DNA from: Nephromyces sp. MM_2019
Lineage: Eukaryota > Apicomplexa > Aconoidasida > Nephromycida
DNA length: 37,835 nt
Direction: 5' to 3'
Assembly: GCA_015657535.1 (NCBI GenBank)
Contig: JADHZB010001347.1
Span: 1-37,835 of the forward strand
Positions 1 through 11,132 of this stretch are shown here, piece by piece (within the stretch, counting starts at the first letter, position 1; each line of letters starts with the position of its first letter). Both the position numbers and the translations under genes were made by a program. The notes beneath the pieces were generated by a model that did not search any database, was not told the origin of the DNA, and saw only the letters and a program-made list of their open reading frames with translations.

Positions 1-2292
1 AGGAAAAAGGTCTTTACAAAGCACGCAAACACTATAAGGCTTATTACAATGCGTGAGAAACGGAGGTAGCTCTTCATAACCCTCCATACAGCTACACTCT
101 CCAAAGACGAGGTTTTTGAGGCCATACACGCACCAAAAACCTCATTTTCACTCCTACAGGAGTAAAGTCGAGAATACACGTTATCGCTAGCTGAAAGCTT
201 CGAGTTTAGCCCTGCCTGCTCTTCTTCTTTGCAGCTTTCTGCTAAAAATGCTTCAACCAACTCAGAAATTTCATCACTGTGATCTTCACCTATAGAAATG
301 AGGGCAACTACCGATAATAACCAGCTTGTGTGTGTGCGGACAATGCATAGCTATATATATTGCTCATAGATGGAGTCTGTAAACACGAAGGTACCGAAGA
401 TCTCTTCGGGTGTGCCAAAGCTACATTGCAGTAAACTTAGCGCCTCTGATAGACTGAGTAATCAATGGAGGCGATGGATTGAAGGAGGAGGCTGCGTTCA
501 TCGGGGGGGTTTGCCGTGCAAGATGAGAAGGATATGAGCAATATAACTATCCGAATTTGTTGGTGTGTGTATGCTGGTGTGTGTATGCTGGTGTGTGTAT
601 GCTGGTGTGTGTATGCTGGTGTGTGTGTGTGTGTGTGTGTATGCTGGTGTGTGTGTGTCGGTGTGTGTATGCTGGTGTGTGTGTGTGTGTGTGTGTATGC
701 TGGTGTGTGTGTGTCGGTGTGTGTATGCTGGTGTGTCAGTGTGTGTATGCTGGTGTGTGTATGCTGGTGTGTGTGTCAGTGTGTGTAAGCTGGTGTGTGT
801 GTCAGTGTGTGTAAGCTGGTGTGTCGGTGTTTTGTGTTCTGATGTGTGTAAGCTGGTGTGTGTCGGTGTTTTGTGTTCTGGTGTGTGTAAGCTGGCGTGT
901 CGGTGTGTGTATGCTGATGTGTGTGTCAGTGTATGCTGGTGTGTGTGTCAGTGTAAGCTGGTGTGTGTCGGTGTTGTGTGTTCTGATGTGTGTAAGCTGG
1001 CGTGTCGGTGTGTGTATGCTGATGTGTGTGTCAGTGTATGCTGGTGTGTGTGTCAGTGTATGCTGGTGTGTGTCGGTGTTTTGTGTTCTGATGTGTGTAA
1101 GCTGGTGTGTGTCGGTGTTGTGTGTTCTGATGTGTGTAAGCTGGCGTGTGTTTTGGTGTTCTGGTGCATGTGCTGCATGGGGAGTATCTTGGTGTGTGTG
1201 GTGGTACGTATGCTGATGCGTGCTTCGCTGAGAGAGTTGCCGTATGTGTCGGTGTTGGTGTGGCGCTTTGATGTGCTGCTCTGGTCTGGTGCTTTTGCGT
1301 ACATCTAGCTGTCTGTGTGCTGGAGTGTGTGCGAAACGATTTCAGCCTAAATATGCGTACTGCATCAACAAGACAAGGCAAAGTCGAATTAGCTTCTTCA
1401 AACTTACCTAAAGGAGAAGCAGATTGAGCAGCACCACAGCCAAGAGTAGAGTCTTCTTGCTCAACATCCTGAGGACAAAAGAAGAAGATCAAAAGAGTTG
1501 AAGACATGCAAATCAACACACGTTTAATAATGATACACAACACTGTAGAAAAAGTTATTATATCAAGCTCTAGTGCGATACACCCTCTGTGTGTGGAGCG
1601 ATGCTAAGACCTAGGGGTACTCTCGGTGATACGCCCACGTGTGCAAGCTGCGGATTCATTGTGTGCATACATGAAAACGGCCGTTTTTAAAAGTCAAAAG
1701 TGTGTGTGCGTATAGCTTGGTAACTGCAGAAAATATAGTGCAAACGTCAAAGAAAAAAGAAACACACGACTGTGTTGCATTCACTAGCAAAACCTATTTA
1801 TTCAAAATAGCGCACACACCACAGGCACACACACGACACATACGCACACACATCCACACATTCATACATACAAAACACACACAAAAAGAAACACACGTAT
1901 AAAAACACACATGCAGCACACACACACACAAAAAGAAACACACACACAACACACGTCTAAAAACACACATGCAGCACACACACACACAAAAAGAAACACA
2001 CACACAACACACGTCTAAAAACACACATGCAGCACACACACACACAAAAAGAAACACACACACACATGCAGCACACACATACACACAAAAAGAAACACAC
2101 ACACAAAAAGAAACACACATGCAGCACACACATGCAGCACACCCACACACATGCAGCACACACACACACAAACACACAAAAAGAAACACACAAACACACA
2201 CCCACACACACACACAAACACACAAAAAGAAACACACACACCCACACACACACCCACACAACCACACACACACACAGAACACACACACACCC

Positions 2293-2324
<32 letters not shown>

Positions 2325-3883
2325 CCAAACACACGCACACACACAAACACACAACACACACACACACACACTCGCGCACAATTAAGCAACTTATACCGAG
2401 TCACTCAATGAGGGTTTCTTGTGATTACTCTGCACTTGGAAATCATCCAGACGATATGCTAAGCCTTCAAATAAAGTAGAAAAAAAAAAAAAAAGTTTTC
2501 AGACGAAAGAAAGACAGAAATGGAGAGAACTTCAAAACTCTAGGTATTTAGCTCTAGCAAATATTACGCCATGCTGCTGTACACAATATTATTCCTCTGT
2601 AAATACCTATATATAATCTATTAATAATGTGCAATAAACATGTCAAAAGTGAAAAAAAATACACGCATACACACACACAAACATGCTATAAATGTTATCA
2701 AAGTCAGCTTTCGGGTATAAATGGGGTGTATGTACAATGAAGAAACGAGTTTCTCAACCTCATTAACGCAGTATGTTTACAACTCTCAGCCTCATTAAGG
2801 CGGTGTACATACACCGACTTACAACTCTCCAGGCTCAATGAAGTGCGTTTAAAAAGTAAACGAATAAAAAAAAATTGTATCGTTCTGTGTTTCTGTTTTG
2901 CTTTTGTGAGCATAACTGTGTGTGTTTGCCCTTTTGGGCATTTTTACGTCTAAAATGCTGCTTTTACCAAAATACTCACTCCATTTAACGAGCTCCTGCT
3001 TCGCACCACGCTCTCCAAATTTTGCACACACCACAACCACATCATTGCTGTAAACAGATGCCTTAAAAATTTGCTGCAGATCTAGAAGTCGATTAGAGTA
3101 CGGGTCATCACCAATTCGCTCCCATTGAACTGCGGTTCTGCTGTCATCTTCAGTACCCCCCCCATATCTTATGCATTTATACTCACACACCTCCGACGAG
3201 TATAAACATGGTAGCGATTCCCTAGCTTTTTCGCCTTCTTCCATCGAAGCATAGAGCCTGATAGGATGAGAAATCCACACTGTGTGTGGAGAATTCTTCT
3301 CTGATTTTTCGCTGTTTCTAACATTTTCATTGCATTCACTACCCATAAGCTTCAACGCTACCCTCTGAACGGCAAAAAACAAACTCTCACGGTGTAAAAT
3401 CCCCGAGTCTAGACTCTCTGCAGTCTGCTGATCAACTGAAGCAGAAGAAATCGGAAACGATTTCTCAGTGGTTGTTTCAGAGGCTCTTTGATTAACTAGT
3501 TCCCCGAGAAGATCCTTCGCACACATAAAACCGCTGCACTCTTTTTCTTCGACTAAAGCATCCTCAACTTTGGAGCCATTCTTCTCTTCAACTAGCTCAA
3601 CTTCAGCTGCTTCATCAAAACTAGACGAGTAGAGCACCCCTTTTCCTGCCAAAGAAGAGAAAGAATCTTCATCATCCTGGCAACTTGAGGATCGCGTGTG
3701 CGCTATATCAAATTCTCCCGAAACTTCAAAGTCTCCCGCTGAGTTATGCAATACAAGGGCTTTGGAGGGGTTCCAAGACCCCAAGCACCGACTAGATCCT
3801 ACAATACACAAGCGAGTTGGCTCCCCAGACGAAGAGAGTGGAGCATATTCATCAAAAACGGCGAAAACTACGCTCAGAGCCAT
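1..3883 (-). CDS. CBM20 (starch-binding) domain protein, 5' part, four exons, runs off the left edge
   Basis: Likely a glucan/starch-binding protein; no catalytic domain is visible in the part present. Exon 1 is 3883-2980 and opens with ATG. Residues about 4-60 carry the CBM20 start (VGSSRCLGSWNPSKA, like the family's VGS...LGxWDP). After an insert of about 150 polar residues, the CBM20 end appears near residues 230-280 (EYKCIRY, then VQWERIGDDPYSNRLL, then VVVCAKFG), so the domain is split by a long acidic/serine-rich insert. The GTGAGT donor at 2979 leaves phase 1. Exon 2 is 2464-2397 (phase 1 to 0, donor GTATAA). Exon 3 is 1468-1408 (61 nt, acceptor after a pyrimidine run, donor GTAAGT, phase 0 to 1). 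Exon 4 is 289 to the edge, or to about 48 if a GTAATA donor is used. All phases agree. The last stretch would be hydrophobic if not intron. The domain call is family knowledge; the exact protein class is unknown. Confidence 0.72.
559..1180. repeat. GT-rich microsatellite/minisatellite with higher-order units
   Basis: The plus strand is almost entirely TG steps punctuated by atgctgg, aagctgg, cagtg and cggtg words. From about 816 a longer unit recurs (aagctggtgtgt, cggtgttttgtgttctgatg, then back to aagctgg), giving a nested structure. It lies inside intron 3 of the minus-strand CBM20 gene, so the transcript reads as a CA/AC tract. The long open frames across it are repeat artefacts. Confidence 0.9.
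1810..2375. repeat. CA-rich microsatellite with about 66-bp units
   Basis: The plus strand is mostly CA with interspersed aaaaagaaacacac, atgcagcacacac and cgtctaaaaacac words. Three similar units of about 66 bp run from about 1880 to 2060, then irregular CA/CCCA arrays continue to 2375. The tract fills most of intron 2 (2396-1469) of the minus-strand CBM20 gene, so the transcript reads as GU-rich. Open frames on either strand here are repeat artefacts. Confidence 0.9.
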
Positions 3884-4154
3884 TAAATCAGACTAGTTGA
3901 GGAGGTAAAGAAGAGAATGTCGTGGTGGTGACGATAGAGAAGAGGAAGACGAGGAAGAGAGCAGTAGGAGGTGAAGAAGAGGAGTTGGCAAGAAGAGTAA
4001 ATTCTGGGTGAAGGTCAAACCGTACGAAAAGTAACTAAAGAAGGAGAAAAGAGCGAGATTTACACCGGAAAATGCATCACAAAAAGAGTTGAACACGTTA
4101 AATGTAGTGCGACGGAAGCAGTAGGGTCTTATCACACACAGACGAGCTAGTTAG
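3884..4154. other. Upstream region of the CBM20 gene with a pyrimidine-rich (coding-sense) tract
   Basis: Between 3900 and 4010 the plus strand is strongly purine-rich (gaagaggaagacgaggaaga), so the region just upstream of the ATG at 3883 is pyrimidine-rich in the sense of the gene. A minus-strand open frame (4135-3893) is low-complexity serine/leucine and looks like leader or promoter sequence, not a protein. Confidence 0.4.
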
Positions 4155-4190
4155 GTGAGAGAGTCTCTTGCACACACACTACCTGCTAAG

Positions 4191-4958
4191 ATGATTGACC
4201 TTACACTCAACATAAAAACCGTAAGCAAGAAAACAAAGACTACAAGAATCTCCTACAAATACAGGAATCATTCAGGCAGTGTGTTACCGTACTTCGTGCT
4301 AAAGCTAGCCACGAGACGTGTCAAGCAAACTCAAATTCGCTTATATTAAACTAGCAAATTCTGCCACTCTTACGCAACACACAAACGGAAGACAAGGATA
4401 TTCATTTTAGAGAAAGAAGAAAAAAAGTAGTAATTTACAGATAGCAGCGACCGTGCTATATAGGGATCTAGCAATGGGGAAAAAAGGCTAATTTATCAGC
4501 AGTAGCATGCGCAGTGATATGCACACACATATATATACAATACAAAGCGAAAGCTTGATTGAAAATATTATACACCAACTTTATGATATCTATTTCATGT
4601 TTTTACTCTAGGGTATCTCACATCCATACAATATCACTAGAAAAGTTAAAGAAAAAACTTTAGCGAAAGAAGAAATTCAGCGTTGCTCAGGAAAAGGATG
4701 TCTGTTTCTCCACTAAGAAACAATTGCACGGCTAGAGGCAAACACACAGCAACTCAATTCGTCCTAAAAAGCAGAGAAAAAAGGCCTCCACACATTAAAA
4801 TTACAACTTCGATTCGCATACAAGCAACAAAAATTACATGCTCTTTCCCATTTCATCCTGAGGAGTACAGGCTAGCGAGAAATCAACGATACACTTCGCC
4901 TTTGCAGTGCGATGAAACTCTCACAGAAAGTAAAAGCGTAGAAAACATAAAAAAATAA
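4191..4958 (+). CDS. Weak candidate plus-strand gene, unknown product
   Basis: There are two pieces. At 4191-4220 an ATG is followed by ten codons (MIDLTLNIKT) and a consensus GTAAGC donor, with a cacacacac word 15-20 bp upstream. At about 4680-4958 a polar, basic frame of about 90 codons runs to TAA (it contains PLRNNCTARGKHTATQF and PEEYRLARNQRYTSP). The two do not join in phase through the obvious acceptor, so either an exon is missing or they are unrelated. No domain is recognised. The amino-acid balance is protein-like, but length alone does not exclude chance. Confidence 0.22.
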
Positions 4959-4969
4959 CGCGCCGCAGT

Positions 4970-5150
4970 TGCAGTTCATAGAAGAGAGACTCGAATAAAG
5001 AAAGAGGTCGCACACACTTCCTTAAACATACCGCAGCACAAAGAAGAGAGACTTGACTGATCAAGGAATTCCCACACACTTATTTCAAACTGCCACAATA
5101 AGACACTTGACTTATCAAAGGATTCGCACACAATTCACATTTCTTTCCAA
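4970..5150. repeat. Degenerate tandem triplication, unit about 60-75 bp
   Basis: Three imperfect copies share the order gaagagagact, (t)gactgatcaagga, attc(g/c)cacacac, then an AT-rich spacer. Copies start near 4978, 5042 and 5100. The third has lost the gaagagaga part but keeps acttgacttatcaaaggattcgcacac. Each copy contains a CGCACACA or CCCACACA word like those found near gene ends elsewhere in the window. Confidence 0.5.
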
Positions 5151-6537
5151 ATAGCGCAGCAGCCCTTCCCCATTAAGTAGTATGCTAAAATGCAATGTAA
5201 TGCAGAAGGAACCTAATTAGTCACTCAAAATAATGGAAAAGTATACAGATGAAAGGCTTAATGCTATAAATGCAGACCCAAACAAAACATACCAACCGCT
5301 TCGCTCGAGTTGGGCTTCATGGAGAAACAAACACAAAATCTCTAAAAAGTTGCATGCAATCTTTAAAGGAAGGGCAATTGATAGTGCGTAGACTTTGTTC
5401 AACTAATACAATAGCCATTACACACTGATAACACCAAAGTGAAAAATCTCATCCAAAGAGCGTTGCCTTCTTCGTCATCAGCATTGTCCTCTATGCCTAT
5501 TTTACGCACTATATTACCAGCATTGTTTGCATATATCAAACTCGGAGTATAAAGGTTGCTTTTAATATTTTTGGTGCATACAGATTCAATGCCATAAGTT
5601 TGGCTGTACTAGCAAGCCCACATTAATAAGACATAAGTAATAATATTTACATTGAACGATTTTGTTTTTTTCGCCAAACATGCTCAACCCTATAATTCCT
5701 ATTATTTTTCCCCTTTTTGTACCACAGAATAGGTACTCTTTAATATACCAAGAAAAATACGTGAATATTGAAAAGCTTTCTAGCTTGGCAGAAACTGTGC
5801 TGAAAGCAAGCACATCAAATAATTTCTGCCTGTTTTCTTTCACGACCATGAACTTTTCAAAGCTGAGCTAAATATCCCGAGTATAAGGGTGTCTGTTGCA
5901 ATAGGGCTAATGCTATTCAGTTTTTGGGTGTTGCGATCAGGTTAATGCTATTGAGTTTTTTCGCCTAAAAGCACGCGTCTAATAAGTGCGTTTCAAAAAG
6001 ATTGCTGCCAATAATTTTGCTGTGAATATTTTCCCTGCAATAATGCCCCGTAACCACCCGGAACCCATGAGATAGTGGCTCCTAAATAAGGTTCACCAGA
6101 GTGTCATTTGACCGCACCATTTCACGGGGGGAAGCGACCGATCGATAACGCTTGGCAAGATGAAATCAACGTTAAAACACGTGAATTGTATGCGTTTTTT
6201 GAAGGGGAAAACTCGGAATTCAAAACGGTGTTGCCAAGTGAATCTCCGTAAAAGAGGCTTTTGACCCAAATTTACAGACGCAAAAGCAAAAGCTTGAAAA
6301 TAATGTTAGTCCTAATCAGAGGAAGCTTTACATAAAAGAATAATAGCCAAACTTTACAAAGGAAGCAAAATTAAGGAAGTTTGCAGGGTAAGCGAAACCT
6401 CTATCCAAGCTTAGCGAAATGCCTTTCGCTGAATATTTACCAGCAGGAAAATATGACGCGAGCCTTGCTTCACCACCGAAAATGAAGATATCTGAGTACT
6501 GTGGTAGAACATTATATATGCAGCGTTTGTTTTATAG
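5151..6537. other. No supported gene
   Basis: Short open frames occur on both strands (for example 5586-5849 minus and 5662-5871 plus), but none has splice signals and protein-like composition together. A near-repeat of 'gggctaatgctattcagtttt / ggttaatgctattgagtttt' occurs at about 5905 and 5940. A slightly GC-richer patch lies at 6050-6240. Confidence 0.4.
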
Positions 6538-8987
6538 TTCGATTTGTAGTGACTTTATGTTTCTCCGCCGCGAGCGGCATTAAGGAAGCACTTGAGCTAG
6601 TTGGTGGTTCTCTCCGGACGTTCAACCACTTCTGTGCTTCGTCGGCATCAGCAGCAGGGGATAAAGGAAAGAAACGCACACTCCATGAGCGTTCCATGCG
6701 TGGAACTGATAAATTTTTTGGCAAGGGGCGCGAACGTAACTTTTTAGATGCCCCGTGTTTGGGGTAATAAGTTTTTGTGCGTAGGCATTTCCCTAGGTAC
6801 TTGTAACCACCGGGAAAAGAAGCGACGTCACAGAGTGTAGCGCAAGTACGTGCTAGTTCCGGGTAGTAACAGCTGTGATCGCGGATAGTCCCGTATAACG
6901 TAGGATCATGAAGGAAAAAGGGCATGGAGGGTGATGAAAAATGGGGCTCGAGAAAGCCCCTGGAGGGATGAAGGATCGGACTCAAAAAAGGTACTAAAAC
7001 AATGAGAAATGGGACTCAAACAATCATCTACCACATATGATGCCGAAAAAAAAGGTGTAGCAATGCCGAAGCCAAACTGAAAGTGCTGAAATGTGAAAAA
7101 GCATATGAAAAATTGGCTTATAAGTTCCAATGCTCATCACTATTTAGAGTTGTATTAGCTGCATTTTCCTCGAATCCATCCGCTGCTCTTTTTAATGGAA
7201 TTATGATGAAACTAACCAAGTTGATCAGCGCACAGATATGTGGAAATACGTATAAAATTTAGAACAAGCAGACACCAAACATCCTACAGGATACAAGAAA
7301 ACATATTTTCAGCACATATAGTAGCCTCTAGGTGAAGCTTATTGACAGGTTCGCTGTAGAGTTATACACGCGATATTAAGCGCCATTATCGGTTGAAAAT
7401 TTGATAGAACGTTTATATTGCAAGGTAGAAGCTTTTTTTTCCAATTCTAAAGATTTTTTTCCGCAGTAATGAATATTGCCACATATAATGTATTAAAACA
7501 TAGAGCTATAGCGAATATGGAAAAATCCCACAGGAGTAATAAGAGCATCCGCAATTTTCTTATATACTAGAAGATGCCTTGATCGGCCTGTTTTTTGTGC
7601 TTTAGTCGCTTTGAAATTTAATAAGATAGCTCTTTTCTGGGTACAATATTTTGTTTCTATCTCCTGGTTCAGCTTCCTCCTTAATATCATGAAAGCTTTT
7701 TATCACATTGAAAAGTTCGGCTTTTTTTTAGCCTTCGGTAGCTTCATGTTGGGCTGAAATCTTCCTATATTGGAGCAGCAAGTACATCAAAAGCCAAGCA
7801 GCTACCCGTGACAACTTTACCGATGATGCGAAAAAAAACGCACAGTTTGCTATTCAGCAGTTTCTGTGATCGCTTTTTGCGTTGGCAAACGTGGCTCAAC
7901 TTCAATCTGAGGTTTTTAAATGGCATCTGTCTAACCTTAATTACTGACTAAACCTAAAGAAAAGAAACAAATTTATCATATTTTTCGAAGCTATCGTGCT
8001 TATGCTTTGCGTGTCTCATAATTTTTGGAAGCTTCCAGATCATCTCCTCGCTTATTCCACCCTTTTGACAATCTCCAACGAGCTTTATGGTGAAGATATA
8101 GCACTTAAAATATTGCCAGAAACACCACTTTTTCTTTTGCAATCTGCCACCTCGGGGAAAGGTGACATCCTATTTGCAATTTTTTATGTGGCGCTGGGCT
8201 ACGCGTCCTAAAGCGTTATCGAAAATGTCTATATGATGCTGAAACCTAGTCCAAGTTACAAGGGAAAAATATCTACCGCTTTAAACGCTGCTTGCTTAGA
8301 ACAAATAAAGTTTTGAAGGCATACAAGCGTTGCCCACTAGCTTTCTAGAGCGTCTTCTCGTGAATGCCAATTTTTTGTGTGTTTTCTGCCTGAATAGCAG
8401 GGGTATAGCACTAGTACAAGAAACAGTAATTCCTACAAATGGAATTGAGACGTAATACTCTGAAAATTTGGTGGACTAACCACTAAACTTATTCTCCCTA
8501 AATAGTAGTTCTCAGCAATGCTAGCTTACAAAATTTCAGCACAGCACTTACGCCCACGCAACTATGGTAACCTTTATTCCAAGTGTTTAACTTTGTTAGT
8601 CCTTTCCCAGAGTTACACAAGCTATGCCTCCGCAGTTACTTGCCGCAGCAGCCTAGTACCACCAGTAGCGTCCATCGGTAAGCCTCAATTCCTATCAAGA
8701 TTTTCAACAAAACTGAAGCAAATTATTCCTACCGTTGTTTACAACAGGTGAAGAAGGCTGAAAAAGAAGTGAAAAATAAATGGCAATTCGCGTATTATAA
8801 AAGGAAATATTGCAGAGAAGTTTATAAAGCATAAAAAGCATAAAAAGCATTAGCCCCTGCTATTTTGATAATCGCCTATAGCAGCAACTTTGAGTTGGTG
8901 ATTTTTCAAGCTAGACACGCCCACTTGAAGGGTTATTATGAAAAGAGAGTGCAAAGCAGGCTCGCTAATATTTCTCTTGAGCCATAA
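6538..8987 (+). CDS. 5' exon group of a probable coiled-coil protein gene (tentative)
   Basis: Candidate exons in order: about 6538-6763 (GC-richer; contains IKEALELVGGSLRTFNHF and KKRTLHERSMRGTDKFFGK; donor GTAATA, phase 2); 7061-7148 (phase 2 to 0; NAEAKLKVLKCEKAYEKLAY); 7732-7865 (after a T9 acceptor, phase 0 to 2; KYIKSQAATRDNFTDDAKK); about 8518-8574 (NASLQNFSTALTPTQL); an exon near 8622-8680 with strong acceptor and GTAAGC donor but uncertain frame; 8748 to about 8791 or 8819 (VKKAEKEVKNKWQF); and 8882-8987 (NFELVIFQARHAHLKGYYEK). The first three agree in phase and so support each other. The helical, charged composition matches the exons from 11133 on, so one long gene is plausible. The true start codon was not identified. 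Confidence 0.35.
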
Positions 8988-11132
8988 GATTTATCCGAAA
9001 CGAAGAGCTTTTACGAAAATTATAATATAAGGATGTGTATAGCAAGAACAGCACCTCACTAGTGAAAGGGGTGAGGCCTTAAGCAGTTCGATACAGTAAA
9101 ATTTAATGAGTATCAGGCTTTACCTTAATGAAAGCATTACTTTTCGAGGCCTTTGGTGACTCTAGATTGTTATCTAATTATCACACCGTAATCAGTTACC
9201 CCCCAAAATGTATGACCCTAACACTACTTATAAGCAGAAGTGAAGCAGCGTATCTAGTGACAACGCAACATGGTAGCGTATTATTCATTTCAACAATTTG
9301 GCATCTGCATTTTTTTTTAATCTTTTTGCTGCTCGGGGGCGAAATAACTACTTTTGCCAGAATTAGCTATTTTACTATATTCATGGTATTTCTGCATATG
9401 CGTTAGTATTTTTGTTGAACGTTTCCGTCGCTGGGGTAATCAATAAGAACGAAGTAAGCGCAAATATAACTCAAGTCAATCTTGTGCTAATAGTGACCCA
9501 CTTATCCAGCACGCAAAGCTTTCACGTAGATCTCAATGTGGTATACATTTTTGTTGCGAAAAGGAAAATCGATGTTTAGGAGGTTCTAAAATATACTACA
9601 GAAACTCACTGCAACCAAGTAGTATAATTCCCTTACACAAACTCTTATTGTAAGTATGGTGCTATTTTATTCGGGTTCAAGGTAAGTTACTCGGGAGCAA
9701 GAGCTGCCTCATGCAAACACATGAAACAATGCACCTAGTGTTACTCGAAAAGTTAGAGTTCATAAGTCTCTGTTTTCATTTCATAGAAAGATTATTTTTG
9801 TGGCACTCGCGTCTCTTGCTCTCAATGCTCACGTCATCATTCCTTTTTTTGTGGTCATGTTTATTTGACCCTGACTAGTTCGCCGGTAATAAAACTGCTT
9901 TTACTTTATGTGCTGCTTTGAAGAAGAAGTTATGGCAAACAAATATTTTTCACCTAAAAATACCAAGAAACCACGAAATTACATGTTAGGGTAGTGAGTT
10001 TGGCAAAACCAAATTTCATTTCATGATACTAGTTCCGCGTAATTAGAAACGAGGATGCAAGCATCTTCCTTATGAAAGTGTTTGTATGGTGGCTACACTG
10101 TCCCATTTATAGCGTGCAGGCTACCCAAGTATTTTAAGAAGGAACTTACTTTATACCGGAGTAATAGGACGTTAATAAACTTTAAAAATATACGTGTGAC
10201 ATCATGAGCCACTCTGTAGGAGATCTGCTGGGGATCCCCACGCAGGTAATCGAATAAACTATTTGGAACTTGCAGAGCTTAACATGTTTACACAATAGTT
10301 ATGGCTATGGTTCGGCGGCATGGCTATTAATATTTTTACACACAAATATATTGGGTCACCATGAATGTAATCTATCTTTTTATTTCATGGCCGGAATAGA
10401 GCCACCTTCATTAGCCGTGGTCTCTTCACGCTTTTTCACGGGGAGAGCCCCCGTTCAGTGTACTATACCCTCAGCAGGAAGACAATAAAGCCCACTTATT
10501 CTTACGCTCTTAGCTCCTAAGGCCTCTTCATATTGCTATTGCTATGAAGATCAATTAGCATACTAAAAATATATCCGGCTAAGCCTTAGCACGCCTTTTC
10601 ATGAAATTAAAAAGGAAGCGAAAATAAGCATTTGATAAGTTTGTAGAAAGCGTTCACCAGAATGCATTTAAGCAGTCAAGATGATCTTACTCTTATCTGA
10701 TATTAAATAATTGGAATACTTGTTAAGCTAGTCACCTCGTGATGTCGCTGATGCCTCAAAAGCTTCTACTTAATCTTGAAGTAAAAAGGAAAAGCCTCAA
10801 CCGTGAAAATTAGCATGGAATTGAACGTGTGACCGAAGGTTCACGCAAGTCATTATGCAGTCATTTAAGCCACACTTGTAACCGAAAAAGGTGGTCAAAT
10901 TCCGCCTGACAACTGCCTTGTTAATGTCTAAAATAATCAACTTCCAATACTGGTAACAATGAGTCTGTAATACCCACCATTGAAGGCCCATGCATCATTG
11001 TGAAGCAACGGCTATGGTTTTGACTTACGTTAAGACGAGTGAAAACAATTAAATTTGTGAGGAGATGAAGCATAGCGGGTCAAAAAATATCACAGATGCG
11101 CGATACCTCATGTCCAATATTATTTCTTGCAG
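8988..11132. other. No firm exon; presumed intronic sequence or a missing part of the coiled-coil gene
   Basis: Open frames at 9128-9406 and 10270-10488 (plus) and 10797-10991 (minus) lack convincing splice context. The block at 10386-10487 (MAGIEPPSLAVV...) starts with ATG and is somewhat GC-richer, but I could not connect it in phase to a neighbour. Confidence 0.35.

Noticed and set aside
516..1308. Long cysteine/valine-rich frames on the plus strand and threonine/histidine-rich frames on the minus strand
   Set aside because: Translations of the GT repeat in several frames; they lie in an intron of the CBM20 gene.
1794..2479. Long histidine/threonine and cysteine/valine frames on both strands
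   Set aside because: Translations of the CA repeat; no splice-bounded coding signal apart from the short exon at 2464-2397.
6512..6985. 157-codon minus-strand frame
   Set aside because: It overlaps a plus-strand exon candidate with a good donor; the GC-richer composition alone lengthens open frames here. No domain recognised.
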